This document shows positions 37,875-47,026 of a DNA stretch of 64,000 bases, in pieces. The stretch's first letter is position 1; every line of letters starts with the position of its first letter. Below the pieces are notes generated by a model. The model worked only from the letters and a program-made list of their open reading frames with translations, did not search any database and was not told where the DNA came from. Source of the stretch: Imtechella halotolerans. Lineage in GTDB: Bacteria; Bacteroidota; Bacteroidia; Flavobacteriales; Flavobacteriaceae. Both the position numbers and the translations under genes were made by a program. The DNA lies in contig NZ_CP117969.2 of assembly GCF_028743515.2 (NCBI RefSeq), positions 3,049,112-3,113,111 of the forward strand. The letters run 5' to 3'.

Positions 37875-39854
37875 TTACTCTAATAGTGTATCATCTACTA
37901 TTGATGGGATGGTAACTTTTAGTAATGGTTGCGTCTCCATGGCTCTTTTTATTGCGAAAATGGCACCTTCATTACGAGCCCAGTTACGTCTAGCAATTCC
38001 GTTGTTAACATCCCAGAAAAGCATGGTTTCTAGTCTATTAGCTGCTTCTTTACTTCCATCAAGAACCATGCCGAATCCTCCATTAATGACTTCTCCCCAG
38101 CCTACACCACCTCCATTGTGGATGGATACCCAAGTAGCCCCTCTAAAACTGTCTCCAATGACATTTTGAATGGCCATGTCGGCGGTAAATCGAGAGCCAT
38201 CATAAATGTTAGATGTTTCTCTATAAGGAGAATCTGTACCGGATACATCATGATGGTCACGTCCTAATACCACAGGGCCAATTTTGCCTTCAGCTATGGC
38301 ATTGTTAAAGGCTCGAGCAATTCGGATGCGTCCTTCAGAATCTGCATATAAAATACGTGCTTGAGATCCAACCACAAGCTTGTTTTGTTGCGCACTTTTA
38401 ATCCATTGAATGTTGTCTGCCAGTTGTTGGCTAATTTCATTGGGTGCTGTTCTCATCATTTCCTCTAAAACCGCTTGAGCAATAGCGTCGGTTTTTTCTA
38501 AATCCTCTGGGTTGCCAGAACAGCAAACCCATCTGAATGGTCCAAATCCGTAATCAAAGCACATGGGACCCATAATGTCCTGAACATAGCTTGGATATTT
38601 GAAATCGATGCCATTTAAAGCCATTACATCTGCTCCTGCTCTTGATGCCTCCAGTAGGAATGCATTTCCATAATCAAAGAAATAGGTCCCTTTATCAGTA
38701 TGTTTGTTGATTGCGGCGGCATGCCTACGAAGTGATTCCTGGACAGCAACTTTGAATTTTAAAGGTTCATTTGCCATCATTTGGTTAGCTTCTTCAAAAG
38801 ATATTCCGACAGGGTAGTAACCACCTGCCCATGGATTGTGTAAAGAAGTTTGATCTGAACCTAAATCTATATGTATATTTTCTTTGTCAAAATGCTCCCA
38901 TACATCTACCACATTCCCTAGGTAAGCCAAAGATATTGTTTCTCCTTTTGACTGTGCCTGACGTACTCTAGCAGTTAAATCATTGATATTAGGAATAATT
39001 TCATCAATCCACCCTTGATCATGACGAATCTGAGTAATTTTTGGATTTACCTCCGCACAAACCGTTATACAACCAGCTATATTACCTGCCTTGGGTTGAG
39101 CTCCACTCATTCCTCCCAAACCTGAGGTTACAAATAAATGTCCTTTAGGAGACTTATTGATTTTTCTAAAACCATTAAGAACAGTTATGGTAGTACCATG
39201 AACAATCCCTTGCGGTCCTATATACATGTAGCTACCAGCAGTCATCTGTCCATATTGGGTTACGCCAAGTGCATTAAATCGTTCCCAATCATCTGGTCGT
39301 GAATAGTTTGGAATCATCATTCCATTGGTAACGACAACCCTTGGTGCATTTTTATGAGATGGGAATAGTCCCATTGGATGGCCACTATAAATTGCAAGCG
39401 TTTGTTCGTCAGTCATCTCGCTTAAATACTTCATAGTAAGAAGGTATTGAGCCCAGTTTTGAAAAACAGCACCGTTTCCGCCATAGGTGATGAGCTCGTG
39501 AGGATGTTGAGCTACTGCTGGATCCAGGTTGTTCTGAATCATTAACATGATAGCAGCAGCCTGCAGACTTTTTGCAGGATATTCATCAATTCCTCTGGCA
39601 TACATATCATAATCTGGACGAAGACGATACATATATATACGCCCATAGGTTTCTAATTCTTGTTTAAATTCTTCAATTAGTTGGTCGTGTAGATGCGGTT
39701 CGAAATAACGAAGAGCATTACGTAAGGCTAACTTTTTCTCTTCTTCACTAAGAATTTCTTTACGTTTTGGCGCATGATTTATAGAGGTGTCATACGTTTT
39801 TGGTTGAGGTAGGGAAGTAGGTATGCCTTGTTGAATTTTTTCTTGAAATGTCAT
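37875..39854 (-). CDS. hutU: Urocanate hydratase
   Basis: A 659-residue enzyme that adds water to urocanate to give imidazolone propionate, the second step of histidine degradation, using tightly bound NAD+. Visible motifs are YGGNGAVFQNWAQYLLTMKY, SGHPMGLFPSHKNAPRVVVTN, GLGGMSGAQPKA and PFRWVCCSG with Cys444 in the position of the conserved active-site cysteine. It is about 100 residues longer than the roughly 556-residue Pseudomonas enzyme, a length known for the Bacteroidota subgroup. hutH, hutI and hutG are absent from this window. Confidence 0.95.
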   Translation of the reverse strand: MTFQEKIQQGIPTSLPQPKTYDTSINHAPKRKEILSEEEKKLALRNALRYFEPHLHDQLIEEFKQELETYGRIYMYRLRPDYDMYARGIDEYPAKSLQAAAIMLMIQNNLDPAVAQHPHELITYGGNGAVFQNWAQYLLTMKYLSEMTDEQTLAIYSGHPMGLFPSHKNAPRVVVTNGMMIPNYSRPDDWERFNALGVTQYGQMTAGSYMYIGPQGIVHGTTITVLNGFRKINKSPKGHLFVTSGLGGMSGAQPKAGNIAGCITVCAEVNPKITQIRHDQGWIDEIIPNINDLTARVRQAQSKGETISLAYLGNVVDVWEHFDKENIHIDLGSDQTSLHNPWAGGYYPVGISFEEANQMMANEPLKFKVAVQESLRRHAAAINKHTDKGTYFFDYGNAFLLEASRAGADVMALNGIDFKYPSYVQDIMGPMCFDYGFGPFRWVCCSGNPEDLEKTDAIAQAVLEEMMRTAPNEISQQLADNIQWIKSAQQNKLVVGSQARILYADSEGRIRIARAFNNAIAEGKIGPVVLGRDHHDVSGTDSPYRETSNIYDGSRFTADMAIQNVIGDSFRGATWVSIHNGGGVGWGEVINGGFGMVLDGSKEAANRLETMLFWDVNNGIARRNWARNEGAIFAIKRAMETQPLLKVTIPSIVDDTLLE

Positions 39855-39999
39855 AAATGGATATTGTATATGTTATATTGTTTTTAATAAATAGTGGCTC
39901 CTTTTATAGGAATATTTATCAAAATCTATGGATAACGAATATCTACACGGTGATGTGTGTAGGCTATACTTTTTTTATATGACATGCCATTAATGTCCA

Positions 40000-40167
40000 T
40001 TATAAGTTTGTTGAATTTGTTTTTTTATTATAACCGTAAGGGCAATGACGACAACCGCTTTGACAACAATATCCTCTTTTTAGGTGGTATTGTTCGGTAA
40101 AACACCTATATCCTTCAGGGGTAAGATAATAATCACCTTCTTCTATTGGGATAATTTTTTTCATCAT
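40000..40167 (-). CDS. DUF5522 family cysteine-rich small protein
   Basis: A 55-residue protein from the Met at 40167 (MMKKIIPIEEGDYYLTPEGY; the next Met, at 40164, is equally possible). It carries the DUF5522 signature RGYCCQSGCRHCPYGY, with four closely spaced cysteines that could bind zinc or an iron-sulfur cluster. A longer in-frame start at 40281 is rejected because it would run through the predicted divergent promoter at 40188-40203 and into the neighbouring gene. Function is unknown. Confidence 0.85.
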   Translation of the reverse strand: MMKKIIPIEEGDYYLTPEGYRCFTEQYHLKRGYCCQSGCRHCPYGYNKKTNSTNL

Positions 40168-40187
40168 TGTACACGGTAAAGAAATGG

Positions 40188-40203
40188 TATCTTTGCAAAG
40201 ATA
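40188..40203. promoter_or_regulatory. Palindromic divergent promoter (two fused -7 elements)
   Basis: The 16-base perfect palindrome TATCTTTGCAAAGATA contains TATCTTTG on the plus strand (40188-40195) and the same element on the minus strand (40203-40196). It sits between the DUF5522 gene (minus) and the HExxH operon (plus), so it would be the -7 element of both. Confidence 0.6.
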
Positions 40204-40229
40204 ACGGTTTTTGAAAATTATCAACTGGT

Positions 40230-40556
40230 ATGATTTTGGTGTTTCGATATATCTTCTCTCCACGATTTTCAGGATTGGCATTTTGGCCTTTTATTGTGGT
40301 AAAAAACACTGAATTAACTAAAGATAGTGTTGTGATTTTACATGAAAGAATTCATCTTAAGCAGCAAGCGGAATTGCTGGTACTATTATTTTATATATGG
40401 TATATTCTTGAGTGGTTATACAGGAGTGCGTGTCACAAAAGTTTTTACCTTGGATACAAAAACATATCGTTTGAAAGAGAGGCCTATACACACGAAACTA
40501 ATAGTTTGTATTTGAAGAATAGGAGAAAGTATGCGTTTTTACAGTATATGAAATGA
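40230..40556 (+). CDS. Small HExxH putative membrane metalloprotein
   Basis: A 108-residue protein with HERIH at residues 38-42, a zinc-protease HExxH motif, followed by a hydrophobic segment (LLVLLFYIWYILEWLY) and FEREAYTHE (Glu82/Glu84), which could supply the third zinc ligand as in gluzincins. The size is far below normal proteases such as M56, but the HExxH-(helix)-ExxA order resembles a minimal M56-like core. Activity is unproven. It overlaps the next gene by four bases (ATGA), making it the first gene of an operon with an ACC-deaminase-like enzyme. Confidence 0.75.
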   Translation: MILVFRYIFSPRFSGLAFWPFIVVKNTELTKDSVVILHERIHLKQQAELLVLLFYIWYILEWLYRSACHKSFYLGYKNISFEREAYTHETNSLYLKNRRKYAFLQYMK

Positions 40557-41473
40557 TTTGGGATACACCTAAAGAAATTAGTAATCAAGAAGTACAGTAC
40601 CAATTCCCCAGAGGAATTAGGTTGACTATTAAAAGAGAAGATAAAATACATCCCTTTGTTTCAGGGAATAAATTCAGAAAACTTAAGTATAATGTTGCGC
40701 AGGCAATACATTTGGGTAAGCATACGTTACTTACATTTGGAGGGGCCTATTCTAATCATATAGCAGCCGTTGCAGCTGTTGGACGATTAGAAGGAATGAA
40801 GACAATTGGGATCATCAGAGGAGAAGAGCTGCAAGGGCAAGCCCTTAATAGTCAAACTCTTCTTAGAGCTCAAAAAGATGGAATGAAGTTTAGGTTTGTT
40901 AGTAGGGAATTATATAGGTTAAAAGCAACTTCTGGTTTTTTAAATGAACTAAATACCGAATTTGAGTCTGCTTACATTATTCCTGAAGGTGGCACTAATG
41001 AGTTCGCTGTACAGGGATGTGAAGAAATTCTAGATACTGAGGATTCAGTTTTTACACATATAGCTTGTTCGGCTGGTACGGGAGGTACGGCATCAGGGAT
41101 TATAAGAGTTTCAAATGACAATCAGAGAGTATTGGTTTTTCCTGCTGTAAAAGGTGACTTTTTGTTAAGCGATATTGCTACTTATACACATAAAACTAAT
41201 TGGGATCTTATTACAGCATACCATTTTGGTGGCTATGCAAAGGTTACGGACGAGCTAATTACTTTTTTGAATGAATTTTATGTTAAAACTGGTATTCCAT
41301 TAGATCCTGTGTATACTGGAAAAATGGTATTTGGTATCTTTGACATGATTAGTACTTTACAGATCCCAGATAATGCTCATATTCTAGCAATCCATACTGG
41401 AGGATTGCAAGGAATACAAGGAATGAATACATATTTACAACAAAAAAACAGGCCGTTAATAAACTATGAATAA
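40553..41473 (+). CDS. ACC deaminase / D-cysteine desulfhydrase family PLP enzyme
   Basis: A 306-residue PLP enzyme of fold type II. The Schiff-base lysine is probably Lys40 in VSGNKFRKLKYN, followed by TFGGAYSNHIAAVAAVG, and the phosphate-binding loop is SAGTGGTASG. Members either deaminate 1-aminocyclopropane-1-carboxylate or desulfhydrate D-cysteine, and the specificity residues cannot be settled from sequence alone. The TYSN/GAYSNH type common in Bacteroidota is more often D-cysteine desulfhydrase-like. It overlaps both neighbours by a few bases, indicating translational coupling. Confidence 0.87.
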   Translation: MIWDTPKEISNQEVQYQFPRGIRLTIKREDKIHPFVSGNKFRKLKYNVAQAIHLGKHTLLTFGGAYSNHIAAVAAVGRLEGMKTIGIIRGEELQGQALNSQTLLRAQKDGMKFRFVSRELYRLKATSGFLNELNTEFESAYIIPEGGTNEFAVQGCEEILDTEDSVFTHIACSAGTGGTASGIIRVSNDNQRVLVFPAVKGDFLLSDIATYTHKTNWDLITAYHFGGYAKVTDELITFLNEFYVKTGIPLDPVYTGKMVFGIFDMISTLQIPDNAHILAIHTGGLQGIQGMNTYLQQKNRPLINYE

Positions 41474-42302
41474 TAAACTCATATTTCTATTTCTAATTAG
41501 TCTATTGGTAGGATCATGTGGACCATCAAAAAATGCTACTTCTAAAAAACATTCCAAAACTAGGGTAGCGGTGGTACGTAAAACTCCTGAGTCCTTAAGT
41601 GAAAAAAAGGCAGAAAAACCTACTGAGACCCTAGAATCAACATCAACTACAAAGGTGTATGCCGATGTAATTATGGAATATATAGATCGTTACAAGGATA
41701 TATCAATGGTTGAAATGCAACGATATGGAATACCAGCCAGTATAACCTTAGCTCAAGGTATCTTGGAAAGTGGAGCTGGGAGAGGTACCTTGGCTAAAAC
41801 TGCGAATAATCATTTCGGTATTAAATGTCACACAGGTTGGACAGGAGGGAGTGTCTCTCATGATGATGATGAAAAGGGTGAATGTTTTCGTAAGTATGAA
41901 AATCCGCACGAGTCTTTTGAAGACCATTCTAAGTTTTTGACTACACGTGGACGTTATGCTTTTCTGTTTGAGTTTGGAAAGGGGGATTATGTTGCTTGGG
42001 CTCACGGTCTTCGCAAAGCTGGTTACGCAACTGATAAAAGGTATCCGGAAAAATTGATTTCTCTTATAGAGCGTTATGATTTACATAGTTTTGATAAGCA
42101 GGTACTAGGTAATTCATACGTGGCCGTTGAGAAGGAGACTAAGGTAAGTGTGCATTCGAAGGAAAACGTCCATATAGTTCAAAAGGGTGACACATTGTTT
42201 TCCTTAGCCAGGCGTTATAATGTTAGCGTGGAACAGCTTATGAAAATGAATGAACTGTCTGGTGAGGGAATTAATATTGGTCAAGAATTACGAATCCGAT
42301 AA
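41466..42302 (+). CDS. Glucosaminidase-LysM lipoprotein
   Basis: A 278-residue lipoprotein (signal KLIFLFLISLLVGSC, Cys17) with a low-complexity linker, then a GH73 glucosaminidase domain (about residues 65-200). The catalytic region is SITLAQGILESGAGRGTLA, followed by NNHFGIKCHTGWTGG and GRYAFLFEF. A C-terminal LysM domain (VQKGDTLFSLARRYNVSVEQ) would bind peptidoglycan. Expected role is cleavage of N-acetylglucosaminyl bonds in the cell wall during growth or division. It starts eight bases inside the previous gene and precedes hemL by 19 bases. Confidence 0.93.
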   Translation: MNNKLIFLFLISLLVGSCGPSKNATSKKHSKTRVAVVRKTPESLSEKKAEKPTETLESTSTTKVYADVIMEYIDRYKDISMVEMQRYGIPASITLAQGILESGAGRGTLAKTANNHFGIKCHTGWTGGSVSHDDDEKGECFRKYENPHESFEDHSKFLTTRGRYAFLFEFGKGDYVAWAHGLRKAGYATDKRYPEKLISLIERYDLHSFDKQVLGNSYVAVEKETKVSVHSKENVHIVQKGDTLFSLARRYNVSVEQLMKMNELSGEGINIGQELRIR

Positions 42303-42321
42303 TATAAATTATAACTGAATC

Positions 42322-43608
42322 ATGATTTATCAAAGAAGTAGTGCACTGTTCGCAGCGGCAAAAGAAGTAATTCCTGGAGGGGTTAATTCGCCTGTTCGAG
42401 CGTTCAATGCAGTAGGTGGGACACCTATATTTGTCAAAGAAGCTAAAGGAACCTATTTGTATGACGAAGATGGTAATAGATTAATCGATTATATTGCATC
42501 TTGGGGGCCAATGATTTTAGGGCATGCTCATGAACCTGTAGTTCAGGCAGTCATTGAAAAGGCAAAAAAAGGAACTTCCTTTGGTATGCCAACAGAGATT
42601 GAGACTCACATTGCTACCCTCGCAGTATCTATGGTTCCCAATATTGACAAAATTCGGTTTGTGAATAGCGGGACTGAAGCGTGTATGAGTGCAGTTCGTC
42701 TAGCAAGAGGTTTTACTGGAAGAGATAAAATAATAAAGTTTTCTGGTTGCTATCATGGACATTCAGATTCATTTCTAATTCAAGCAGGTAGTGGTGCTGT
42801 TACTTTTGGAAGCCCTAATAGTCCAGGGGTTACTCAAGGAACAGCAAAAGACACATTACTAGCTACCTATAATGATATTCATTCTGTAGCAGAACTGTTT
42901 AAAGCTAATAAAGGAGAAATTGCTGCTGTAATCATTGAGCCTATTGCTGGAAATATGGGTTGTGTTCCTCCTATTGCTGGCTTTATGGAAGCGTTACGTA
43001 CCCTTTGTACGGATAATGAAACCTTACTTATTTTTGATGAAGTAATGACTGGCTTTAGATTAGGAAAGGGAGGTGCTCAAGAAGCCTTGAATATTAAAGC
43101 AGATATAGTCACATTTGGTAAAGTTATTGGTGGTGGACTTCCTGTTGGTGCTTTTGCAGCACGTAATGAAATAATGGATTATTTGGCGCCCATAGGCCCC
43201 GTGTATCAGGCTGGTACCCTAAGTGGAAATCCACTTGCAATGAGTGCGGGATTAGCTATGCTTACAGAGCTGAACAACCGTCCAGAAGTTTTCAGTAATC
43301 TCGCGAAAAAGACCGCTTATTTACATGAAGGATTTGAAAAAGTCTTATCAAATTCAGGATTGGATTATGTAATAAATAGGTATGGATCCATGATTTCAAT
43401 TCATTTCACTGATACCCCAGTGGTAGATTTTGCATCTGCAGCAAAAGGAAATAATGAGCGATTTAAGAAGTTTTTTCATGGTATGTTAGCAGAAGGAGTT
43501 TATCTTCCGCCAAGTGCATTTGAAAGTTACTTTTTGAATGATGCGCTAACTTTTGAAGATTTAGACGCTACTATTCAAGCACTAGAACGAGTAGCAAAAA
43601 CATTGTAG
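42322..43608 (+). CDS. hemL: Glutamate-1-semialdehyde 2,1-aminomutase
   Basis: A 428-residue PLP enzyme of normal length that converts glutamate-1-semialdehyde to 5-aminolevulinate in the C5 haem pathway. Visible motifs are [50 protein letters not shown] and the PLP lysine Lys267 in [16 protein letters not shown]. It ends the operon beginning at 40230 and is followed by a bidirectional terminator. hemA is not nearby. Confidence 0.97.
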   Translation: MIYQRSSALFAAAKEVIPGGVNSPVRAFNAVGGTPIFVKEAKGTYLYDEDGNRLIDYIASWGPMILGHAHEPVVQAVIEKAKKGTSFGMPTEIETHIATLAVSMVPNIDKIRFVNSGTEACMSAVRLARGFTGRDKIIKFSGCYHGHSDSFLIQAGSGAVTFGSPNSPGVTQGTAKDTLLATYNDIHSVAELFKANKGEIAAVIIEPIAGNMGCVPPIAGFMEALRTLCTDNETLLIFDEVMTGFRLGKGGAQEALNIKADIVTFGKVIGGGLPVGAFAARNEIMDYLAPIGPVYQAGTLSGNPLAMSAGLAMLTELNNRPEVFSNLAKKTAYLHEGFEKVLSNSGLDYVINRYGSMISIHFTDTPVVDFASAAKGNNERFKKFFHGMLAEGVYLPPSAFESYFLNDALTFEDLDATIQALERVAKTL

Positions 43609-43642
43609 CAAAAACGTCCGTAATTAACGGACGTTTTTTTTT
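43609..43642. terminator. Bidirectional terminator between hemL and the Spy-like gene
   Basis: Stem AAAACGTCCG / CGGACGTTTT with loop TAATTAA, A run before and T run after. Confidence 0.88.
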
Positions 43643-43645
43643 AGC

Positions 43646-44134
43646 TTACCAATCTCTTTTTTGAAAATTCTGACGTTGTTTTTCGCGTTCCTTTTCTTGA
43701 TTAGCTTCCCATTTAGCGAATTGTTCAGCAGAAAGAATGAGTTTCATTTTTTCTTTTATTTTCTGACGTTGGGCTAATTGCTGATCTCTCATTTTGTACA
43801 TTTCATCAGAAGAAGGACGTTCACCATTACTGTTCTGCCGGCGTTGCATCATTTCCTCTCTTTTTTTAGCTCTTTCTTTAGCTAGTTCCGTATTGAGTTT
43901 TAGGAGTTCTGCTTGTTGGCTTTCTGACAAATCCAAGTCTAGAGCCATACGCTTAGTTTGTAAATCTGCCTGTTGTTCAGGGGTCATGTCCCGCATTGCG
44001 GTGGCACGTTGAGATCTATTGGTCTTACGCATTTCCTTTTTGTCGGATTTTTTGTCGACCATTTTTTCTTTTTCTTGGGCAAAGGTTGTTATTGTAAACA
44101 ACGCTAAAATTGCCAGGGTTAACCATTTCTTCAT
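43646..44134 (-). CDS. Spy/CpxP-like periplasmic protein
   Basis: A 162-residue exported protein (signal KKWLTLAILALFTITTFAQ) that is highly charged and helical, with LTXXQ-like heptads (MTPEQQADLQTKRMALDLDLSESQQAELL and SAEQFAKWEANQ). This resembles Spy/CpxP/LTXXQ-motif proteins, small periplasmic chaperones or stress sensors. In Bacteroidota, related genes are often DUF4890. Its stop lies just after the hemL terminator. Length and composition support a real gene, but function is only suggested. Confidence 0.78.
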   Translation of the reverse strand: MKKWLTLAILALFTITTFAQEKEKMVDKKSDKKEMRKTNRSQRATAMRDMTPEQQADLQTKRMALDLDLSESQQAELLKLNTELAKERAKKREEMMQRRQNSNGERPSSDEMYKMRDQQLAQRQKIKEKMKLILSAEQFAKWEANQEKEREKQRQNFQKRDW

Positions 44135-44207
44135 GATGTATTTTTTAGTGCTAATACTTATAAGACTTTATTGACATTCAGAGGTTTAATGGTTTTGATG
44201 TTAAATA

Positions 44208-44246
44208 TTTAAAAAAAAATCGGCTAGAATTTCTAGCCGATTTTAT
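44208..44246 (-). terminator. Terminator of the zinc metalloprotease gene
   Basis: Stem ATCGGCTAGAA / TTCTAGCCGAT, followed on the minus strand by nine T. Confidence 0.85.
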
Positions 44247-44263
44247 AAGTATGGAATTCTAGG

Positions 44264-46762
44264 TTATTTTTTTGCCTCTAGAATGGCATCAATTCTCTCT
44301 ACAATATCTTGTAAGTGGTATTTGCTAATTCTGTCTGCAGTTGCGTTTGCAGCAGAACGCGCCATCGACTTAATTGTATTAAGCTCTGCTCTAGCTATAG
44401 CACGAATATCAGACTGATTTACGTTTACAGTAGTGAATTTTAAATAACCACCAGCACGTCCTGGTTGTTGTTTCTCTACAGTAAGAAGATAACCAAGGCG
44501 ATCTACATGCGCTCTTTGCAGGTTACGACGGTATGTGTCGATTTTCTGACCACGGCTTAATTCACTCCATACGCCATTGCGAAGGTCATTCATTAACTCC
44601 ACTAGGGTATACGCCTTTGTTCCGTTTAAAGTTTCGTTTTCAATAACACGTGCTAATCTTCCTAAATCTAATATGTTATTTATAGTGCGTTCTTGGGATG
44701 ATCGTAACCTTTCAATACTACCTGAATATTCTATTTTATTGAAGATATTTTGGTCAATCATCCAAGTTGGTGTTTTGAAGTGTTCGTCAATTAGAAATTT
44801 GAGTGCCTTTTTCTGATGTTCTTTTGGAACGTGGGTATACACTGCACCTTCTTGGTCATAAGTTTTATAATGCTCATAGACACCACCTATATTTGAAGAT
44901 ACATGCCCCATATAACGGTTGTATTGGCCAAGAACTTGTTCGTAAAGGTCTTTTAAGTCGTCATAGTTTTTACCATCCTCAGCAGTCCATTCGATTAAGT
45001 TAGGTACAATTCGTTTCAAATTAGCTATACCATAAGAACTTGCCTTCATAGCGTCATCTCCTAAATCTTCTGTCTGAGAACTTGGATCTACAACATGTCC
45101 AGCCTGTTGATGACCAAAGCGATAAAGAGGATCGCCAGCATGTTTTAAAATCCAGCTATCCAAAACAGGTTTTTCATCTTGGGCTGATTTGTCTAATATA
45201 GGTTTGTATCCCCACATGATTGAGTATTTGTCATAGATACCTATTTCAGGCATAAGTGCTACTCCTTCATCGCCTGGTTGTGCAATATAATTAAATCGTG
45301 CATAGTCCATGATTGAGGGAGCAGTTCCAAATTTTTTAGTGAAGGTAGCAGAGCGTAAGGAATCTACAGGATAGGCAACACTGCTACCCATGTTATGAGG
45401 TAAACCTAATGTATGACCAACCTCATGAGAAGAAACAAATCGAATTAATCGACCCATTACTTCATTTTTGAATTCCACACCTCGTGCATCTGGATTGATA
45501 GCGGCTGTTTGAACAAAGAACCAGTTGCGTAAAAGAGTCATTACGTTGTGATACCAATTGATATTGGCATTAAGAATTTCACCACTTCGGGGGTCGCTAA
45601 TATGAGGACCATTTGCATTTGGTATAGGTGAAGCTAGATAGCGCACTACAGAATAACGCATATCATCTGGATCCCAATCAGGATCTTCTTCAATTGAAGG
45701 AGGGTCTTTAGCTATAATGGCATTTTTAAAACCAGCTGCTTCAAAAGCTACTTGCCAATCTTCAACACCTTGCTTAATGTACTTTCTCCATTGTTCTGGT
45801 GTAGCACGATCGATGTAATAAATAATCGGTTGTTTTGGTTCCACAAGTTCACCTCTCTTGAATTTTTCAATATCTTCGTCTTTAACTTCAAGCCTCCAAC
45901 GATCAAGGTAAGTAACTGTTTTTGATTTTTGAGCATCCAGACCATAGTCTACTTGGCCGCGAGCAAACCAACCAACACGTTCGTCAAAATAACGACGTTT
46001 CATAGGCTCTTTTGGAAGAATGATCATGGAATTGTTAATTTCCAGGGTAATTGATCCTAAATCTGCATTAGAAGGAGGATTGCTAGCTATATACGTTTTT
46101 ACATGTCTCGATTCAATATTAGTAGGGAAACTTTTTATGCTTTGTAAAAAAGAACGCTTGTCATCCAAACGGGTAACTCTATACTGAGTCTTATAAAATT
46201 TAGGAATTCCTAAAGATTCCACATCTTTTTCAAAAAGTTCATTAACTTCAATCACTGTTGAAGTTGAATCTTTTCCAAAAGCCTTGATGTCAAAAGAGTA
46301 TAGAATTGGTTCAAAGTTAGAGTTTACTACTGCCTCATGAATAGGAAGAGAATCCCCTGCGACAATATTGTGTGATACCACTCTTAATAACACTTTGTTT
46401 CCATTTTTTTGCCAACGTAGTACTTGAGTGTTGGCTTCTCCACCTCCCCAGCCAGCTCCAGTGGCTGTTTTGGAGATACGTGTAACCATTAGTATTTCTC
46501 TGTTAAAAAGAGAATCAGGGATTTCATAAAAGTACTTTTCGTCAATTTTGTGTACATCAAAAAGTCCTTTATCAGTTACAGCACTTTTAGTAATAACGCT
46601 TGCATAAGGTTGTGGGCCTGTTTTTTTGGGTGCTGGCTTTTCCGTGGCTGGAGGTGTAGCCTTTTTAGTGTCTTTTTTTCTTTTGCTTTGAGCATCTGCA
46701 GTACCCACCACTGCAAAGGCTATTGCTAGCATGAAGAATTTTTTAAGTATTTGTCTGGTCAT
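44264..46762 (-). CDS. Zinc-dependent metalloprotease (DUF5117/DUF5118/DUF4953)
   Basis: An 832-residue exported protease: signal peptide (KKFFMLAIAFAVVGTADAQ), a Lys/Pro-rich linker, then the DUF5118 and DUF5117 regions and a C-terminal catalytic domain. The metzincin-type motif HEVGHTLGLPH gives zinc ligands His446, His450 and His456 with Glu447 as catalytic base. Proteins of this family are large extracytoplasmic proteases of Bacteroidota with poorly known substrates. The start at 46762 (MTRQILKKFF) is preferred over an in-frame ATG at 46789 that would precede the signal peptide with nine residues. Confidence 0.92.
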   Translation of the reverse strand: MTRQILKKFFMLAIAFAVVGTADAQSKRKKDTKKATPPATEKPAPKKTGPQPYASVITKSAVTDKGLFDVHKIDEKYFYEIPDSLFNREILMVTRISKTATGAGWGGGEANTQVLRWQKNGNKVLLRVVSHNIVAGDSLPIHEAVVNSNFEPILYSFDIKAFGKDSTSTVIEVNELFEKDVESLGIPKFYKTQYRVTRLDDKRSFLQSIKSFPTNIESRHVKTYIASNPPSNADLGSITLEINNSMIILPKEPMKRRYFDERVGWFARGQVDYGLDAQKSKTVTYLDRWRLEVKDEDIEKFKRGELVEPKQPIIYYIDRATPEQWRKYIKQGVEDWQVAFEAAGFKNAIIAKDPPSIEEDPDWDPDDMRYSVVRYLASPIPNANGPHISDPRSGEILNANINWYHNVMTLLRNWFFVQTAAINPDARGVEFKNEVMGRLIRFVSSHEVGHTLGLPHNMGSSVAYPVDSLRSATFTKKFGTAPSIMDYARFNYIAQPGDEGVALMPEIGIYDKYSIMWGYKPILDKSAQDEKPVLDSWILKHAGDPLYRFGHQQAGHVVDPSSQTEDLGDDAMKASSYGIANLKRIVPNLIEWTAEDGKNYDDLKDLYEQVLGQYNRYMGHVSSNIGGVYEHYKTYDQEGAVYTHVPKEHQKKALKFLIDEHFKTPTWMIDQNIFNKIEYSGSIERLRSSQERTINNILDLGRLARVIENETLNGTKAYTLVELMNDLRNGVWSELSRGQKIDTYRRNLQRAHVDRLGYLLTVEKQQPGRAGGYLKFTTVNVNQSDIRAIARAELNTIKSMARSAANATADRISKYHLQDIVERIDAILEAKK

Positions 46763-46845
46763 TGTAATATGATTTTTAATAATTCTCAAATTAATGGAAA
46801 ATGGTAGGGTTAAGTTGTTAATTATTTCATAAAGATTAAATGGTT

Positions 46846-46921
46846 CAAAATGTTAGGTAATTTTTAGAATTTTAAAGAACCGCACAAAATGTTAAATAAA
46901 ACTAAAAATTGTAACGTTTTG
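46846..46921. repeat. Three copies of CAAAA(T/C)GTTA ahead of the metalloprotease gene
   Basis: CAAAATGTTA occurs at 46846-46855 and 46885-46894, and its inverted near-copy TAACGTTTTG at 46912-46921. The last two form an inverted pair 17 bases apart. They lie 84-159 bases upstream of the start codon, where a regulator could act, and may also include promoter-like sequence. Confidence 0.35.
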
Positions 46922-46986
46922 CATCTTTTGTAGTCTATTGTTATAAGAATAGTTTTCTTTTAGTAAAATTATTTGGACTAGCTACT

Positions 46987-47012
46987 TAAAACGCTGCGTA
47001 AGCAGCGTTTTA
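46987..47012 (-). terminator. Terminator of the anion symporter gene
   Basis: Ten-base stem AAAACGCTGC / GCAGCGTTTT with loop GTAA, 15 bases from the symporter stop. Confidence 0.8.
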
Positions 47013-47026
47013 TATTTAATTACTAT

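Noticed and set aside
40168..40281. N-terminal extension of the DUF5522 protein
   Set aside because: It would start upstream of the palindromic promoter and inside the neighbouring gene; the internal Met fits the family length.
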